NCBI GenBank assembly: GCA_000727475.1
Contig: KL647294.1
Coordinates: 3,876,743 to 3,940,742, forward strand
DNA: 64,000 nt
DNA from: Sarcocystis neurona
Taxonomy: Eukaryota; Apicomplexa; Conoidasida; Eucoccidiorida; Sarcocystidae
Direction: 5' to 3'
Positions 54,201 to 63,695 of this stretch are shown piece by piece. How positions within the stretch are numbered: the stretch's first letter is position 1; every line of letters starts with the position of its first letter. The position numbers and the translations under genes are program-made. Below the pieces are notes generated by a model. That model did not search any database. It worked only from the letters and a program-made list of their open reading frames with translations, and was not told where the DNA came from.

Positions 54201-57025
54201 TTGTACAACATATATATGTGTACATATATCTGCACATACATATATCTGCATTTTCGTCTGTACAACGTATATACGTATGTGTATACATGTGTACAACGTA
54301 TATGCATGTGTATATACATGTGTATATATATATATATATATATTTGCGTTTTCCTTTGCTGTTGTACAACGTGTATACATGTGCATATATGTATATCTGT
54401 CTATATATCTGCATTTTCGTTCGCTGTTGTACCACGTATATACGTATACATATGCGTTGTCGTCTGCCGTTGTGGAAGACATACGTACGTATGTATTGGG
54501 GGAGGGAGCTGGTGGATGGGAGTTTAGATGACTTCAGTCTACAGCTGCTTCTGCTGTTGTTGTTGTTTATCGTGGTACACCTGGGGTTCGTGAGTGGGTC
54601 ATCTGTAGGTATCAGAGTTAGTTGACTGTAGCCGTACACAAGTGTGTGGCCATATTTTTCAAATTGACGCCACGAAGGAAGTTATTTATTGCTGCAGTTC
54701 ACTTGCTGCCGCCACTTTCTCCTGCGTGTGTCTTGGTGTGCGGCTGCTTTTTGTCGGGGTGGTTTCTGTTGCTGCCACGGCTGCTGATGTCTTGCTGCGC
54801 TGCTCTTTTGCCCGCGGCCATTGCTGCAGTCCTTGTATTGCTGCTGCGGCTGTTATCGTGTATGTGGTGGGGCCGCTGCTGCGGGGGGTGCGCTGAGCCG
54901 CTGCTGCTGCTGCGTTGCCGCTGGTGGGTTGCCGTCGCCGCCGTGTTGCATGCGCGCGCTGCTGCCGTGTTGCTGCTTCGAATGTTCTCTTCCGGTGGTG
55001 CCGGGGGCCTGTTGCTGCTCTTCGTGGTGCTTTCCTGCGCGGTGCTGCGCTGTGGTCCCGTGGGTTGCCTCCTTCCTGCTGCTGGAGCAGCTCGTTTTTT
55101 CCGCTGTCGACGTTGTACTGCTGCCTCTGCTGTTGCTGTTGCTGCTGTCGCGCCGCTGTTTCTGCTGCAGTTGGGAGAAGCAGTGACGTGGGAAGGCGCT
55201 GAACGAGGAGGTCCTCCCGACACGCCTCACATGAACACGAAGGAAGGAAAATATCCTTTTGCTGCAGTTCAGCCGGTAGGTGTCCTCTGACACCAACACA
55301 CCAGGGTCGCGCAGATACACATGCCTACACTTGCTGCAAAACAAGGAAGTTGTATACGTCCACACGTGTCTGCGAAAGAATATATACATACGTGTGTGTG
55401 CATGTAAGTATATGCGTGTGCGTGCACATACGGATTCTGTATAGAAGTAGGGAGATGTACGCATATATATATATAGGTACATGTGTATGAAGTAAACGTA
55501 TATATACATGTGTCTGTGTGAGCTGGTACACTTCACCGGGTGGGGGACGCACTGCTTTGCTTTTATAGTGGAAACTTCCTTTGTAGTAAGCACACCTTTC
55601 GTCAGCAGAATCCACGAGCTCACGTACACGTATAAATAGTTGTCACAGGGTATATAAATACTTCCGTATATGTATTCTTATCTCTCTTTACACATATATA
55701 TACATATGTCCGTATGTGTATATGTGTATGTGTATAATATTTGGAAGGCAAGTGTTCTGCTGCTTCCCACGTATTCGACTGTAGCCTCGACGACAGCACG
55801 TACAAGCACATGTGTTTACGTGTTTATGTACATACATCTGCAGATACTTGGATAGCTACATGCGTGAATAAAGAAAGAGAAGTATATACGAGTCCACGTA
55901 TACACACACGTGTGTGTGGGTGTGTCTTTACGTGAATAGTCATGCGTGTTTGCAGGCGCCAAGATCGTTTCTTTTTGCTGCGAGCATATTCTGTATTGTA
56001 CGTGTACGTATTCGAGAAGTGTATCTACGAGTCGAAGTACGTGTATATATATCCACACGAGTAGGCACGCACGTTTACCGGGAACAAGTTTTCTTCCTTC
56101 AACCGCGAGCGTCTTTTCTGTGCTATTTGTACATATTCGTAAGCGCAGGGGCACACACAAGAGCTACACGCGTGGTGGCCGTGTCTCTACGTACAAGCAG
56201 AGAGGCGACGGACTGCGGGCATGCCAGCAGACTTGGGCTATTTGTGTCACTCTCGCCGCGACATGAGCAGGCAAAACAATCACGTATACGTGTCTGCGAG
56301 TAGGGATGGGAGGTGTGTGTGTGTGTTCGCACCCAACAGAAAGACGCTAGAAAGGAGGTAGGGGAACACGTATATACGGATAGGCGCATGCAGAAAAACG
56401 CGGATGTACGTGTATGGACGCGCAGAGTATACGTTGCGCTCCAGGTGACGTGGTGTGCAGTGAGCCGGCAGTGGAGCAGGTATAGCGAGGCGGTCAGAAA
56501 AGAGGGGAGTCAAGAGGAGGAGGGAAGGACCCACCACCTCAAGAGGAGGAGGGAAGGACCCACCACATTTGCTCAGGGTTTTACTTGAAGGCCCCTTCGT
56601 GTCCTGGAGCCAAGACAACAGCCACTCGGCGTGTGCTGCTGTGAGTTGGCACGGATGTGTGGTGCAGCACTTTCGCACGGACGAGAACTGCGTCGCCTAC
56701 TACAAGGTAGGCGGGCCAAAATTTCTTCCCATACCTGTCTCCCTGTCTGCGCAGAGAGAGGAACTCGCGTCTTGACCCCAGACGCGAAGGGGCGCGTCTA
56801 CGTGTCTGTGCGCGTCAACCGTCTGTTGCGGCTGCTTTGCCGTCTGCTGCTCTGCTGAGCAGCTGCTTGGCTGCCGCGCAGCGCCGCAGCATGGTTGCAC
56901 GCACACGGGGCTTGTTCGGTGGGTGTGTGACGCAGCGTTTTCTGGCTGCAGAACAGCGTACGGGCTTTGGTGCGCAGGTCGTGGAGATCTGCGCGCGCGC
57001 CGGGGGAGGAGCGCAAAAATGTTAG
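39760..57025 (+). CDS. tRip/Tg-p43-type tRNA-binding protein (GST-like + EMAPII domains)
   Basis: Ten exons join in phase into a 522-residue protein. The N-terminal half is GST-like. [20 protein letters not shown] (residues about 79-98) is the end of the thioredoxin-like subdomain. [23 protein letters not shown] and [14 protein letters not shown] (residues about 162-242) are the helical subdomain used by synthetase-complex proteins to pair. A charged linker follows. The C-terminal EMAPII/Arc1p OB-fold tRNA-binding domain starts with RLRAVVGQI and continues [55 protein letters not shown] and ENCVAYYK. This combination defines AIMP1-like proteins. In Plasmodium tRip is a membrane-linked tRNA importer, and in Toxoplasma Tg-p43 scaffolds a multi-synthetase complex; which role applies here cannot be read from sequence. 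No synthetase catalytic domain is present. The ATG has a good context (TCAAATGG). The last exon is the least certain. Confidence 0.93.
41146..41628. other. Assembly gap (483 N)
   Basis: Unknown bases bordered downstream by about 200 bases of TA/TATATACATA array. It lies in tRip intron 1 and does not touch any exon. Confidence 0.99.
41629..41830. repeat. TATATACATA microsatellite array
   Basis: Near-perfect TATATATACATATATACA units immediately after the gap. Confidence 0.95.
42879..42892. promoter_or_regulatory. Palindrome GGTGTACGTACACC in tRip intron 1
   Basis: Perfect 14-bp copy followed by GCAG, about 760 bases before exon 2. Confidence 0.5.
43655..43903 (+). CDS. tRip exon 2 (GST thioredoxin-like end)
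   Basis: 83 codons, phase 0 on both sides, donor GTAAAG. It begins [20 protein letters not shown], the cis-proline and EPAAI region of GST folds, and ends in an Ala/Ser-rich low-complexity tail with a Leu-rich close (TLLLGG). Confidence 0.93.
43904..45066 (+). other. tRip intron 2, CAG block then CTG block
   Basis: GTAAAG donor, GGCGTGCAG acceptor. CAG-rich on the sense strand at 44200-44760, then CTG-rich with a GT run (44791-45060) up to the acceptor. The two halves could pair in the transcript. Confidence 0.88.
45067..45234 (+). CDS. tRip exon 3 (GST helical subdomain)
   Basis: 56 codons, phase 0 both sides, donor [14 protein letters not shown], then [19 protein letters not shown] and [15 protein letters not shown], the classic GST C-terminal N-capping region (Leu-x-Asp-Leu-Ala). 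Confidence 0.95.
45235..47632 (+). other. tRip intron 3, 2.4 kb
   Basis: GTACGT donor, GCGGACGCAG acceptor. TATA/TGTA microsatellites from 45380 to 47160, then CTG repeats on the sense strand from 47180 to the acceptor. Confidence 0.88.
47633..47708 (+). CDS. tRip exon 4
   Basis: 25 codons plus one base, donor GTAAAT. It encodes [26 protein letters not shown], given here in parts: the N-(V/I)-(T/S)-R-W-F-D-H-(V/I)-Q motif is diagnostic of AIMP/synthetase-type GST domains. Confidence 0.95.
47709..48764 (+). other. tRip intron 4
   Basis: GTAAAT donor, GCCACGCAG acceptor, phase 1. TATA DNA and unique sequence, then CTG repeats (48610-48755) before the acceptor. Confidence 0.85.
48765..48826 (+). 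CDS. tRip exon 5
   Basis: Two bases finish a Gly codon, then 20 codons ending LPQ at a GTGAGA donor. Includes [15 protein letters not shown]. The match to relatives after the WFDH helix is weak, but both phases fit exons 4 and 6. Confidence 0.72.
48827..49934 (+). other. tRip intron 5
   Basis: GTGAGA donor, GGGGTGCTGCAG acceptor, phase 0. CAG-rich near the donor (48840-49180), CTG-rich towards the acceptor (49420-49860). Confidence 0.8.
49935..50278 (+). CDS. tRip exon 6 (linker and start of EMAPII domain)
   Basis: 114 codons plus two bases, donor GTGCGT. Ser/Ala/Gln-rich linker with basic [10 protein letters not shown], then [10 protein letters not shown] and, at the 3' end, [21 protein letters not shown], given as the start of the OB fold ([14 protein letters not shown]). 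The split codon joins exon 7 to give [16 protein letters not shown]. Confidence 0.9.
50279..52645 (+). other. tRip intron 6, 2.4 kb
   Basis: GTGCGT donor, TGCGCGCGCAG acceptor, phase 2. Dense CTG repeats at 50330-51240, a short CAG run (51243-51330), TATA/TGTA DNA (51590-51950, 52300-52500), then unique GC-rich sequence. This is one acceptor without adjacent CTG repeats. Confidence 0.88.
52646..52871 (+). CDS. tRip exon 7 (EMAPII OB-fold core)
   Basis: One base finishes Gln, then 75 codons, donor [53 protein letters not shown] and PPPETP follow the EMAPII/Arc1p consensus closely. The Ser-x-Gly-Met tRNA-binding loop is kept as SHGM. Confidence 0.97.
53009..53020. promoter_or_regulatory. Palindrome GTGTACGTACAC in tRip intron 7
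   Basis: Perfect 12-bp copy, 137 bases after the end of exon 7. Confidence 0.45.
54143..54470. repeat. Five diverged copies of a TTTTC...TTGTACAACGTATAT unit
   Basis: The phrase TTTTCGTTTGCTGTTGTACA or a shortened form recurs at about 54150, 54190, 54250, 54345 and 54412, each followed by TATATA/TGTATA steps of varying length. It lies in tRip intron 7. Confidence 0.75.
55171..55275 (+). CDS. tRip exon 8
   Basis: 35 codons, phase 0 both sides, donor [23 protein letters not shown], then a Lys-rich stretch and PFAAVQP, aligning with the GERVTWPG...PD...NPKKK...QP segment of EMAPII domains. Confidence 0.93.
55276..56667 (+). other. tRip intron 8
   Basis: GTAGGT donor, GTGTGGTGCAG acceptor, phase 0. 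TATA/TGTA DNA near the donor, then unique sequence with a perfect 29-bp duplication at 56511-56568. CTG repeats are absent beside this acceptor. Confidence 0.85.
56511..56568. repeat. Two direct copies of a 29-bp unit
   Basis: CAAGAGGAGGAGGGAAGGAC followed by CCACCACCT/CCACCACAT, in tandem, within tRip intron 8. Confidence 0.95.
56668..56706 (+). CDS. tRip exon 9
   Basis: 13 codons, [13 protein letters not shown], matching the D.HT..ECVATYK strand of the EMAPII domain. Donor GTAGGC; acceptor GGTGCAG. Confidence 0.93.
56707..56956 (+). other. tRip intron 9
   Basis: GTAGGC donor. Two acceptors are possible in GGCTGCAGAACAG; the second keeps phase 0. A short CTG run lies 80-130 bases before it. 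Confidence 0.65.
56957..57025 (+). CDS. tRip exon 10 (C-terminus, tentative)
   Basis: 22 codons and [23 protein letters not shown] resembles the last strand pair of EMAPII domains (T.aG...V.S..nG.I.). It is several residues shorter than most relatives between this exon and exon 9, so either a short loop was lost or a further small exon is missed. Confidence 0.6.
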   Translation, partial: RTGFGAQVVEICARAGGGAQKC

Positions 57026-57485
57026 TTTTCTGGTGACATATGTGAGAAGCCCACACACATATCTTCCGTCTGATCCCAACACCTCTCTGTGTGTATGTAC
57101 GTGGCTGTGTGTGTGTGTCTGGGACGCAAGTGCTTTGATGCGTGCAGAGCGGTGTGAGGTGGCGATGTACCCGCACGGTGGGATGCCCTTTTCTGAGTCA
57201 TTGTTTGTCGGGGATTGTGCGGACCACGTAGTTTGTTCTACGCTTGCAGCAGTGTAGGTGGGCGGCGTGCGCCGCGTTTTGGCCATAGCAGAGTGTCGCG
57301 TCCGAGTGTTCTGGCTGCATGCGTTGCGGTTGGGTGTAAGTAGAGTTTCTGAAGAAAGAGATGTAAGGCAGGAAGCAGGTTTTCTGCGTGTGTAAGATCA
57401 GACGGGTTGTGCGTCTCCCGGGATACTGCCCGGACGCAGAGCAGATAGACATGCATGTGGTGCCTTAGATGTGGAGGTGTGATGG

Positions 57486-57881
57486 ATGTCCACCTGGTTC
57501 TTTTCTACGTGGAATGCGGGGGATTTTTGCTGCGACGCAGGGACATCGATTCATGACGTCGCGAGGGCCGGTGACTTGTGCAACGATAGCCGGAGGGACA
57601 ATTTCTTGAGCCAAAAGAACAGCAGAGAAGGCAGCAGAAGTGAGGAAACGAGAATGAAACGGTGCATCGAAAAGAGACAAGGAGCTGACGAAGAAGACGG
57701 GAAGAGAGAGCGGAAGAAGTCGTTGGTGAAGTACGCCGCAGAACCGCACGACATGAGAAAGAAGCTGAACCTCAGGAAGAAGGGAAAACAGAGGCAGCGA
57801 AAGAAGACGATGAAGAAGAAGACGGTGTGGCGAAGGAGAAAGGAAAAAGGGAAAAACGGAGGAAAAAGCGAAAAAAGTTGA
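57486..57881 (+). CDS. Hypothetical lysine/arginine-rich open frame, 131 codons
   Basis: ATG to TGA. The N-terminal half has ordinary composition (WFFSTWNAGDFCCDAG), the C-terminal half is strongly basic (KKKTVWRRRKEKGKNGG). No family is recognised. The basic half comes from a GA-rich sequence, which weakens the coding case. It may be an exon of an unknown gene or lie in the tRip 3' region. Confidence 0.25.
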   Translation: MSTWFFSTWNAGDFCCDAGTSIHDVARAGDLCNDSRRDNFLSQKNSREGSRSEETRMKRCIEKRQGADEEDGKRERKKSLVKYAAEPHDMRKKLNLRKKGKQRQRKKTMKKKTVWRRRKEKGKNGGKSEKS

Positions 57882-59105
57882 TGAAGGGGCGAGCACCACG
57901 AGCCACGCTACTGGCAGTGTGGACGCGCGTACCTGTGTCACTGATATTGCCTTGCTGCTAGAGTGTCTACAACGTGACCTAGGTGGTGGTGGTGGTAGAG
58001 GTGATCTTTTTGAGGGAGTCGTATTTCATATTCATTCTGTAAACGGTGCACCGGCGATAAAATGTGGCTGTCTGCGCACAGTGAGAATGATGGAAACTGT
58101 GTTGTGTTTTTGAGTTTCTCTCGACTGCTGCGTAAAAAACCTTGTTACTGTCTCTTCACAAAGTAAGGATGACGTCGGAGCAAAAAGGGCGGCGGATAAG
58201 GGGCGAACAGTAGCAGGTGTGCTGCGCCTGTGTGCTGCACAGATCGATCGTAAAGAAGATATCTGAGTACCGCCGCACGAAACTGTCAGTTCTCGACTTC
58301 GGAAATAATCGCTACAAACATCTTACAGCCTTTCACTGACACCCTGATAGCTTCAAGGATAAACGCAGTGGGCGGAGGTGAAATTTTTCACGTCAACAGT
58401 TTTTCGAATTCGAAAAAGGTGAAACGTTCATCCACCGCACCGTGAGGTGGTAAGGTGTGCACCGGGTGTTTAACGTATGTATACTTACACAACTAAGGAG
58501 CGCAGAAAGCAGGAACATTCACGAATCACTGAGAAGAGACTCTTTTCCAGGGGAGGAGGAACAGCAGCAGAGCCAACAACAGGAACACAGGCGGTCCAAG
58601 CAGCACCAGCAGAAAAAGCTCCGACAGCAACCGGAGGAGCAGAGGCCGCATGAAAGTCCGCCCTACCAGAGGCTGCAGAGACAAGAACAGATGTAGGATC
58701 GGGAGCAGTATACGCACATCACGTTGCAGGAGCTTGTGTCATATTTCTTCCTGAGTCTTTTGGTCGGAAAAATTGCTTGTAGATTTCCGCGGTTGAAGTG
58801 GAAGAGACGGTCGGTAACTCCCAGATAGGGTCATGCGAGAGGAGATCAAAAAAGGCGGTCCAATTTGATTCCTTTAGTACAAGAGTGCTTTGTATTTCTG
58901 TGGGTCATTTACAGAATGCTTGGTAATGAAAGTAGTACACACCTACGCCTCGCAAGTGTTGCACTTGACGTCTTATTCACGATCATTGTGTCATTCAGGG
59001 GGGAGACATACGTAGCCGGGCTGTTGACACAGCATCTACACAAGTATGCATACACCCGCGCACACGCGTATGTTTTTTCATACGAATGTGAATACGTGGA
59101 TACAC

Positions 59106-59114
59106 GTGTGCGTG

Positions 59115-59166
<52 letters not shown>
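59106..59166. repeat. GT dinucleotide run
   Basis: About 60 bases of TG/GT with rare C, in repeat-poor DNA. Confidence 0.95.
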
Positions 59167-59167
<1 letters not shown>

Positions 59168-59837
59168 AGCACCGGAAGGGCACGCACATTCACGCAGGAA
59201 GGACCACCTCCTTCTAAGTAAGAAGTCGGAAAGAGAGAAAAAAGGAATCTTTCTTCACTACACCAGCAGCAGTGATGTCCCTGTCACCTCGATGCGGCAG
59301 TTCCGGTGTCTACCTGTTCTGTGATACTGCAATCCTTGTTCCGGCTGAAGCAAAATTGTGATCCCTGCCGATATCGTTGCTGAGGGCATGGTCATGTTCT
59401 CTCACAGCGCGTGCCACGACGAAAATATCTGCTTGGCAAAACGCTCCTATCGAATAGTCCGTACAGGAAAAGACAAAACGATTGGACGGAAAAGGTAGTC
59501 ATCGCTCACTATCAGAGTACACCTAAGTGCTGCTAGGTGATCCGAGAGAGCAGCGTTTGCAAAAACGGGTCTGTCGTGACCCCGAAACTGTTGCACTGCC
59601 GTCAATATTGTTAAAACGCATGACACAAGTCCACACTTTCGCAGCACGTTTGTAGATGAGGAGGCAGGACGTGGAAGAATGAATAGATGAACCCTGTGTC
59701 ACAAGTGCGCATCCTATTCCGTAGACACAGGAATCACAGAAGTTCGCAAGTTTACGTTCTGTTAGTATACATACTACTATTCGTGCGTGCTATCACGTAT
59801 ACGGATCCACACTCACAGAAGTATGCGTTCCGCATAT

Positions 59838-59852
59838 ATGTATATACATATA

Positions 59853-59885
<33 letters not shown>

Positions 59886-59945
59886 GTATACATATATAAA
59901 TATGTATATATATACATATATATCTACATTTATATGTATATAGTT
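59838..59945. repeat. TATATACATA microsatellite
   Basis: TA steps with CATA and TGTA interruptions. Confidence 0.9.
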
Positions 59946-61862
59946 AAGTCTGGATCCACCGCTTGTCCGACTCGGGCCCCTGACAACGTCTACCTCTGTC
60001 ACCCGGCAAAGGCGTATCTCTGTTCCGAGTTGCAGTTTGAAGAAAGCTTGAATAGCAATTATTTTTAGGCTGCAAGCCTGGCTTCGACGACAGGCAGAAG
60101 CCGTGAAGCGTTCAACACAAGGTGGATGCGGTTTTCTTTTTTGAAAAAGGATTAGTGCAACAGTTAAGTCTATGCGTCGTCTTCGCACTTGCGTCAATCG
60201 TAGTTTGATGCAACTGCAGTTTTGGTTGGAAAGTTAACGGGGCAACTCTCTAGCTATGCTGAGATGTCAGATGTGCAGCTGTAGTTTGTCAGCATATACG
60301 TGTAGTAGAGATCAAGGTGCCGGCTTCTTCTGCGCACGCATCAATTACATATATATATATATATATATGTTCGCACACAGGCACGCACGGGCAAAAAATC
60401 ACTAGTACCTCATCTGAGCGTGTATACAGGGGGAGTTTTGGTGATCGTGTTTCGTGCACAAGTAGACCAAAGCACTTCCGCATATTCTGATCTGAAGTAT
60501 GATTGTAGACGTGTTTCTATCGCCAACTCTGTGCAGGTCATCTAGCTCCTGTTTGGTCTGCGTCCCCCAGTCCGACTCAAGACGGGCAGCCTCTGGCTAC
60601 ACAGAAGATTGCTAGTATCTTGTGGTACACCATGTTGGGGTACTGAGTTGGCAGCTACCCACAGACACTGAGACGATGGCCGCACGCTGCGAGGCTTACG
60701 GCGCAGTAGCCGCAGCCAGTGCGTCCTCAAAATTAGGCGACAACTTACGTAAGCAGTGAACACAATAGCCTCAGCTAGGATAGCGGCTGAGTCGCACGCA
60801 TGAAGTTCTTGCTTCATGTTTTGTCGTCTACTACAGTATGTGCAAATGCATTCACAGACGTACGCAAGCTTACATGTATATAGGTGCAGATGTGTACGCC
60901 GTTCCATGTATATGCTGTAAAGTCGGACTGTGGCTGTATCACGTCATTCAGCGCCGAAAGTGGCTCCACGCCACTAGATAGAGGAAGCAGCCTGTATCCG
61001 CTCGATATCTCCAATTCTAGCGCTGACACATGCAGTGTATGGGCAGTTGCGTGCTTCACAACAGCCACAGCACTCTCGACGCGTGCCTAGCCTTTTTTGG
61101 CAGAGCAGAGAGCAGGTAATGACGATACAGCCTCAGAAGTATTTGCTCTCGCATAAGCTGCTAGTGTGGTACATTAGTTGCATTAGTATAGTGAGGTAAC
61201 GAAGCTTTCCTCCTCTTGCAGTCACACCGCAACGGAAGCAGTGCTGACGAGAGATCCTACCCAAATGAGCGGTTCAGATTGCTGGTTGACAACACGGAAC
61301 GTCTACCACGCTCTCTTCTGTGTGCCTTACAGGACAAAATCCCCCTCCACATGCTGCAGAGGGCAAGGCTGCACGCGAAACGACTACAATCGGGGTACTT
61401 CGCAATATGATCGGCGCAACTCACGCAGTGAACCATTTAGCACAGCTTCCCCCAGCTTAGTTTCAAAGTGTAGAGGCACCTAGGCACAGCACATTGCACA
61501 TATTAGGCTCAAACGGAGATCTGGCACTCCTATGAAACCATCTCCTCAATCACCGCTACACACGAGTGCTTCCAAAATACCGCCGCATGAAATCCGCACG
61601 TGTAGGCACATGTACCGAATCGTACCAGCGTGTACCCAGGAAAACGGACGTAGAGTGTACAGACCCTTGGCAACCACCAAGCTACTCCGCTGCGAGCGTA
61701 TCCAAATCTATGACACACGTTCATTTACTCGGCTGCAGTTCACATGAAACCATGTCCGGGAAAGTGTGTGCGAGATCGTGAAAGTGCGCGTGCCCGTAGG
61801 GAGCAATTTACCATATCGAATGCATCTCTCCTGAAATACGGTGGAGGAGACTGCATCCCACA

Positions 61863-62006
61863 AAAGCGCACTGTTTCCATCTCTTACGACTTATGCTCTG
61901 TTCAAACAGCAAGGAAATGTGGGCGTTGCCTAGGAAAGCGCACTGTTTCCATCTATTGCAACATACGCTCGGTTACAGTAGCAACGAAGCGTCGGCGTGA
62001 TACAAA
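61863..62006. repeat. Diverged 72-bp tandem duplication
   Basis: AAAGCGCACTGTTTCCATCT occurs at 61863 and again 72 bases later (as GAAAGCGCAC...), each followed by a partly similar phrase (CTC.GTT.AA or CTCGGTTACA and a run ending in AGCAA.GAA). Confidence 0.7.
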
Positions 62007-63695
62007 TTTCAGTAATTTCACACCGGATAATTCTACCCAGGAACCGTGTCCAAGCTGACCGTCCACGCCACGTGCGTCTCCCCTATTCGCGGTAACAACG
62101 TATAAATCGACGACGCCTACGCCCTACCGTAAGTACGAGGACCTGCAGGCGTACCCTGCGTACGCTTGCTCCGTGAAAGTGTCAGGGGCACTTACGACAA
62201 ACCACTCTTAACGCACGTGTCACCTACCTACGCATACACTTGCAAAAATTCGTCTTCTGTGTATAGGTATGCAGTTTCAAAACAGGAGGACATGCGGCGC
62301 GCTTTCAGGAGACAGCATATCGCAAAAAGTGCACCATGTCACAAACCGTAAGCAAGGTTTCCAGATGTACCACACAGCTTCGGAGTGCTATACAGGAACT
62401 GAATCCTCGTCAACGAGGCAAACGAGGTTTGCTACTTCCTATGAGGTGTTTGGTCAGAAAGTTCCTGCATTTCCTGTGGCCGTAAACCGACAGTCTCTCT
62501 GATTCGCAAGCGTTTGCTGCACGCCTGGTCCCCCCGCAGAGTGGGCCATTCGCCCCACCCCCCCGACAACGTGCCTTGCAGCTTTTTTCCGCACCTCTCG
62601 CATTCGAGGCTGCTTCCAAAGACTCTGGGAAACAATTTAGGCAGAATAACCATGCGGCTCATGAAGTGCAACAGAGATACATTGGCGGAAGAATAAGTGA
62701 CCCGGTTCTCTACACCGTGAATATACCCTGTTCGAGCCTGAAACGGCGTGCACACTGGTAATTTTGCGGCGCTGCTCTGCTTTGTTGCAGGAAGTGGAAA
62801 CATGTTGCCCAGCGATCCGTGGAGTAAGCTTTACGCCGATCGTGTCCGGCAAACTAATACGTCTACAATGCAGACTCATCTGCTACGCAGTCTCCAGTCG
62901 CATATTGGTGTGCGCGTATAAATACACGCGGCAAGGGTGAGGATACACTTGCATGTGACGTAGTATTTTCCTCTTGTAAATACGTACTTACTTCCCCAGT
63001 GTCATGCTTCTGCTGTCGGGTTATTTTTTTAAAAGCGCAACCGAGCGTGTTCTGTACCACCGTGGTCGCCACAACCATACTGTCGTCCGGCGCGTCAGGG
63101 CCGTTTTGCTGTGCAACGCCATTACGGGAAGACCTCCGCATAACCAAGACGAAAACTTGGACGACGCTGTATTAGCGCACTTCGCCGTGTACCTCGTGAC
63201 AAAGCGTCACCGTAGCTCCTCCGTTGACTGCTCCTGAACGCTGCAGTGTACGTACCGCGGAGCCGCTGTTTCCATTGCGCCATGCGTGCTGCCGGAAGAG
63301 GGGCTGGCGGAGCGGTAGAAATCCACTCGCGAAACTGAAGAACCAAATTGCGTACGCCCAAAAGTCCGGATTTTGTGCAGTTTTGTTACACCTGCGACAA
63401 AAGGCGTAGATTTTTCGTGCTCGCTTTTTAGTTTTGCCGAGCTTCGTGACTGAACAGCGGCGTACGCTCCTCCCTCCCAAGTAAGAGAGGACGCGTGCCG
63501 AGGTGGTGGCGAATTGCGGCGGCAGAGACCGTGCCCGTGGTGATAACGGTGGTAGATTTCAGACTTCTTTTTCTGACGAGTACCGGTGTCGCGCTGCGCG
63601 ACTTGAAGGAAAAACATGAATTTCGTCGTTTTTACGTTTCTCAGTCAGAGGTACGCTCTGTTGACGACGTAGCCATTTCTTGCGTGGTGCCGTGA

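Larger units (their letters stand above)
52872..55170 (+). other. tRip intron 7, 2.3 kb
   Basis: GTAAGT donor, TTTCTGCTGCAG acceptor, phase 0. It holds a palindrome at 53009, TATA/TGTA DNA, a diverged five-copy repeat (54143-54470), then CTG-rich sequence (54770-55165). Confidence 0.88.
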
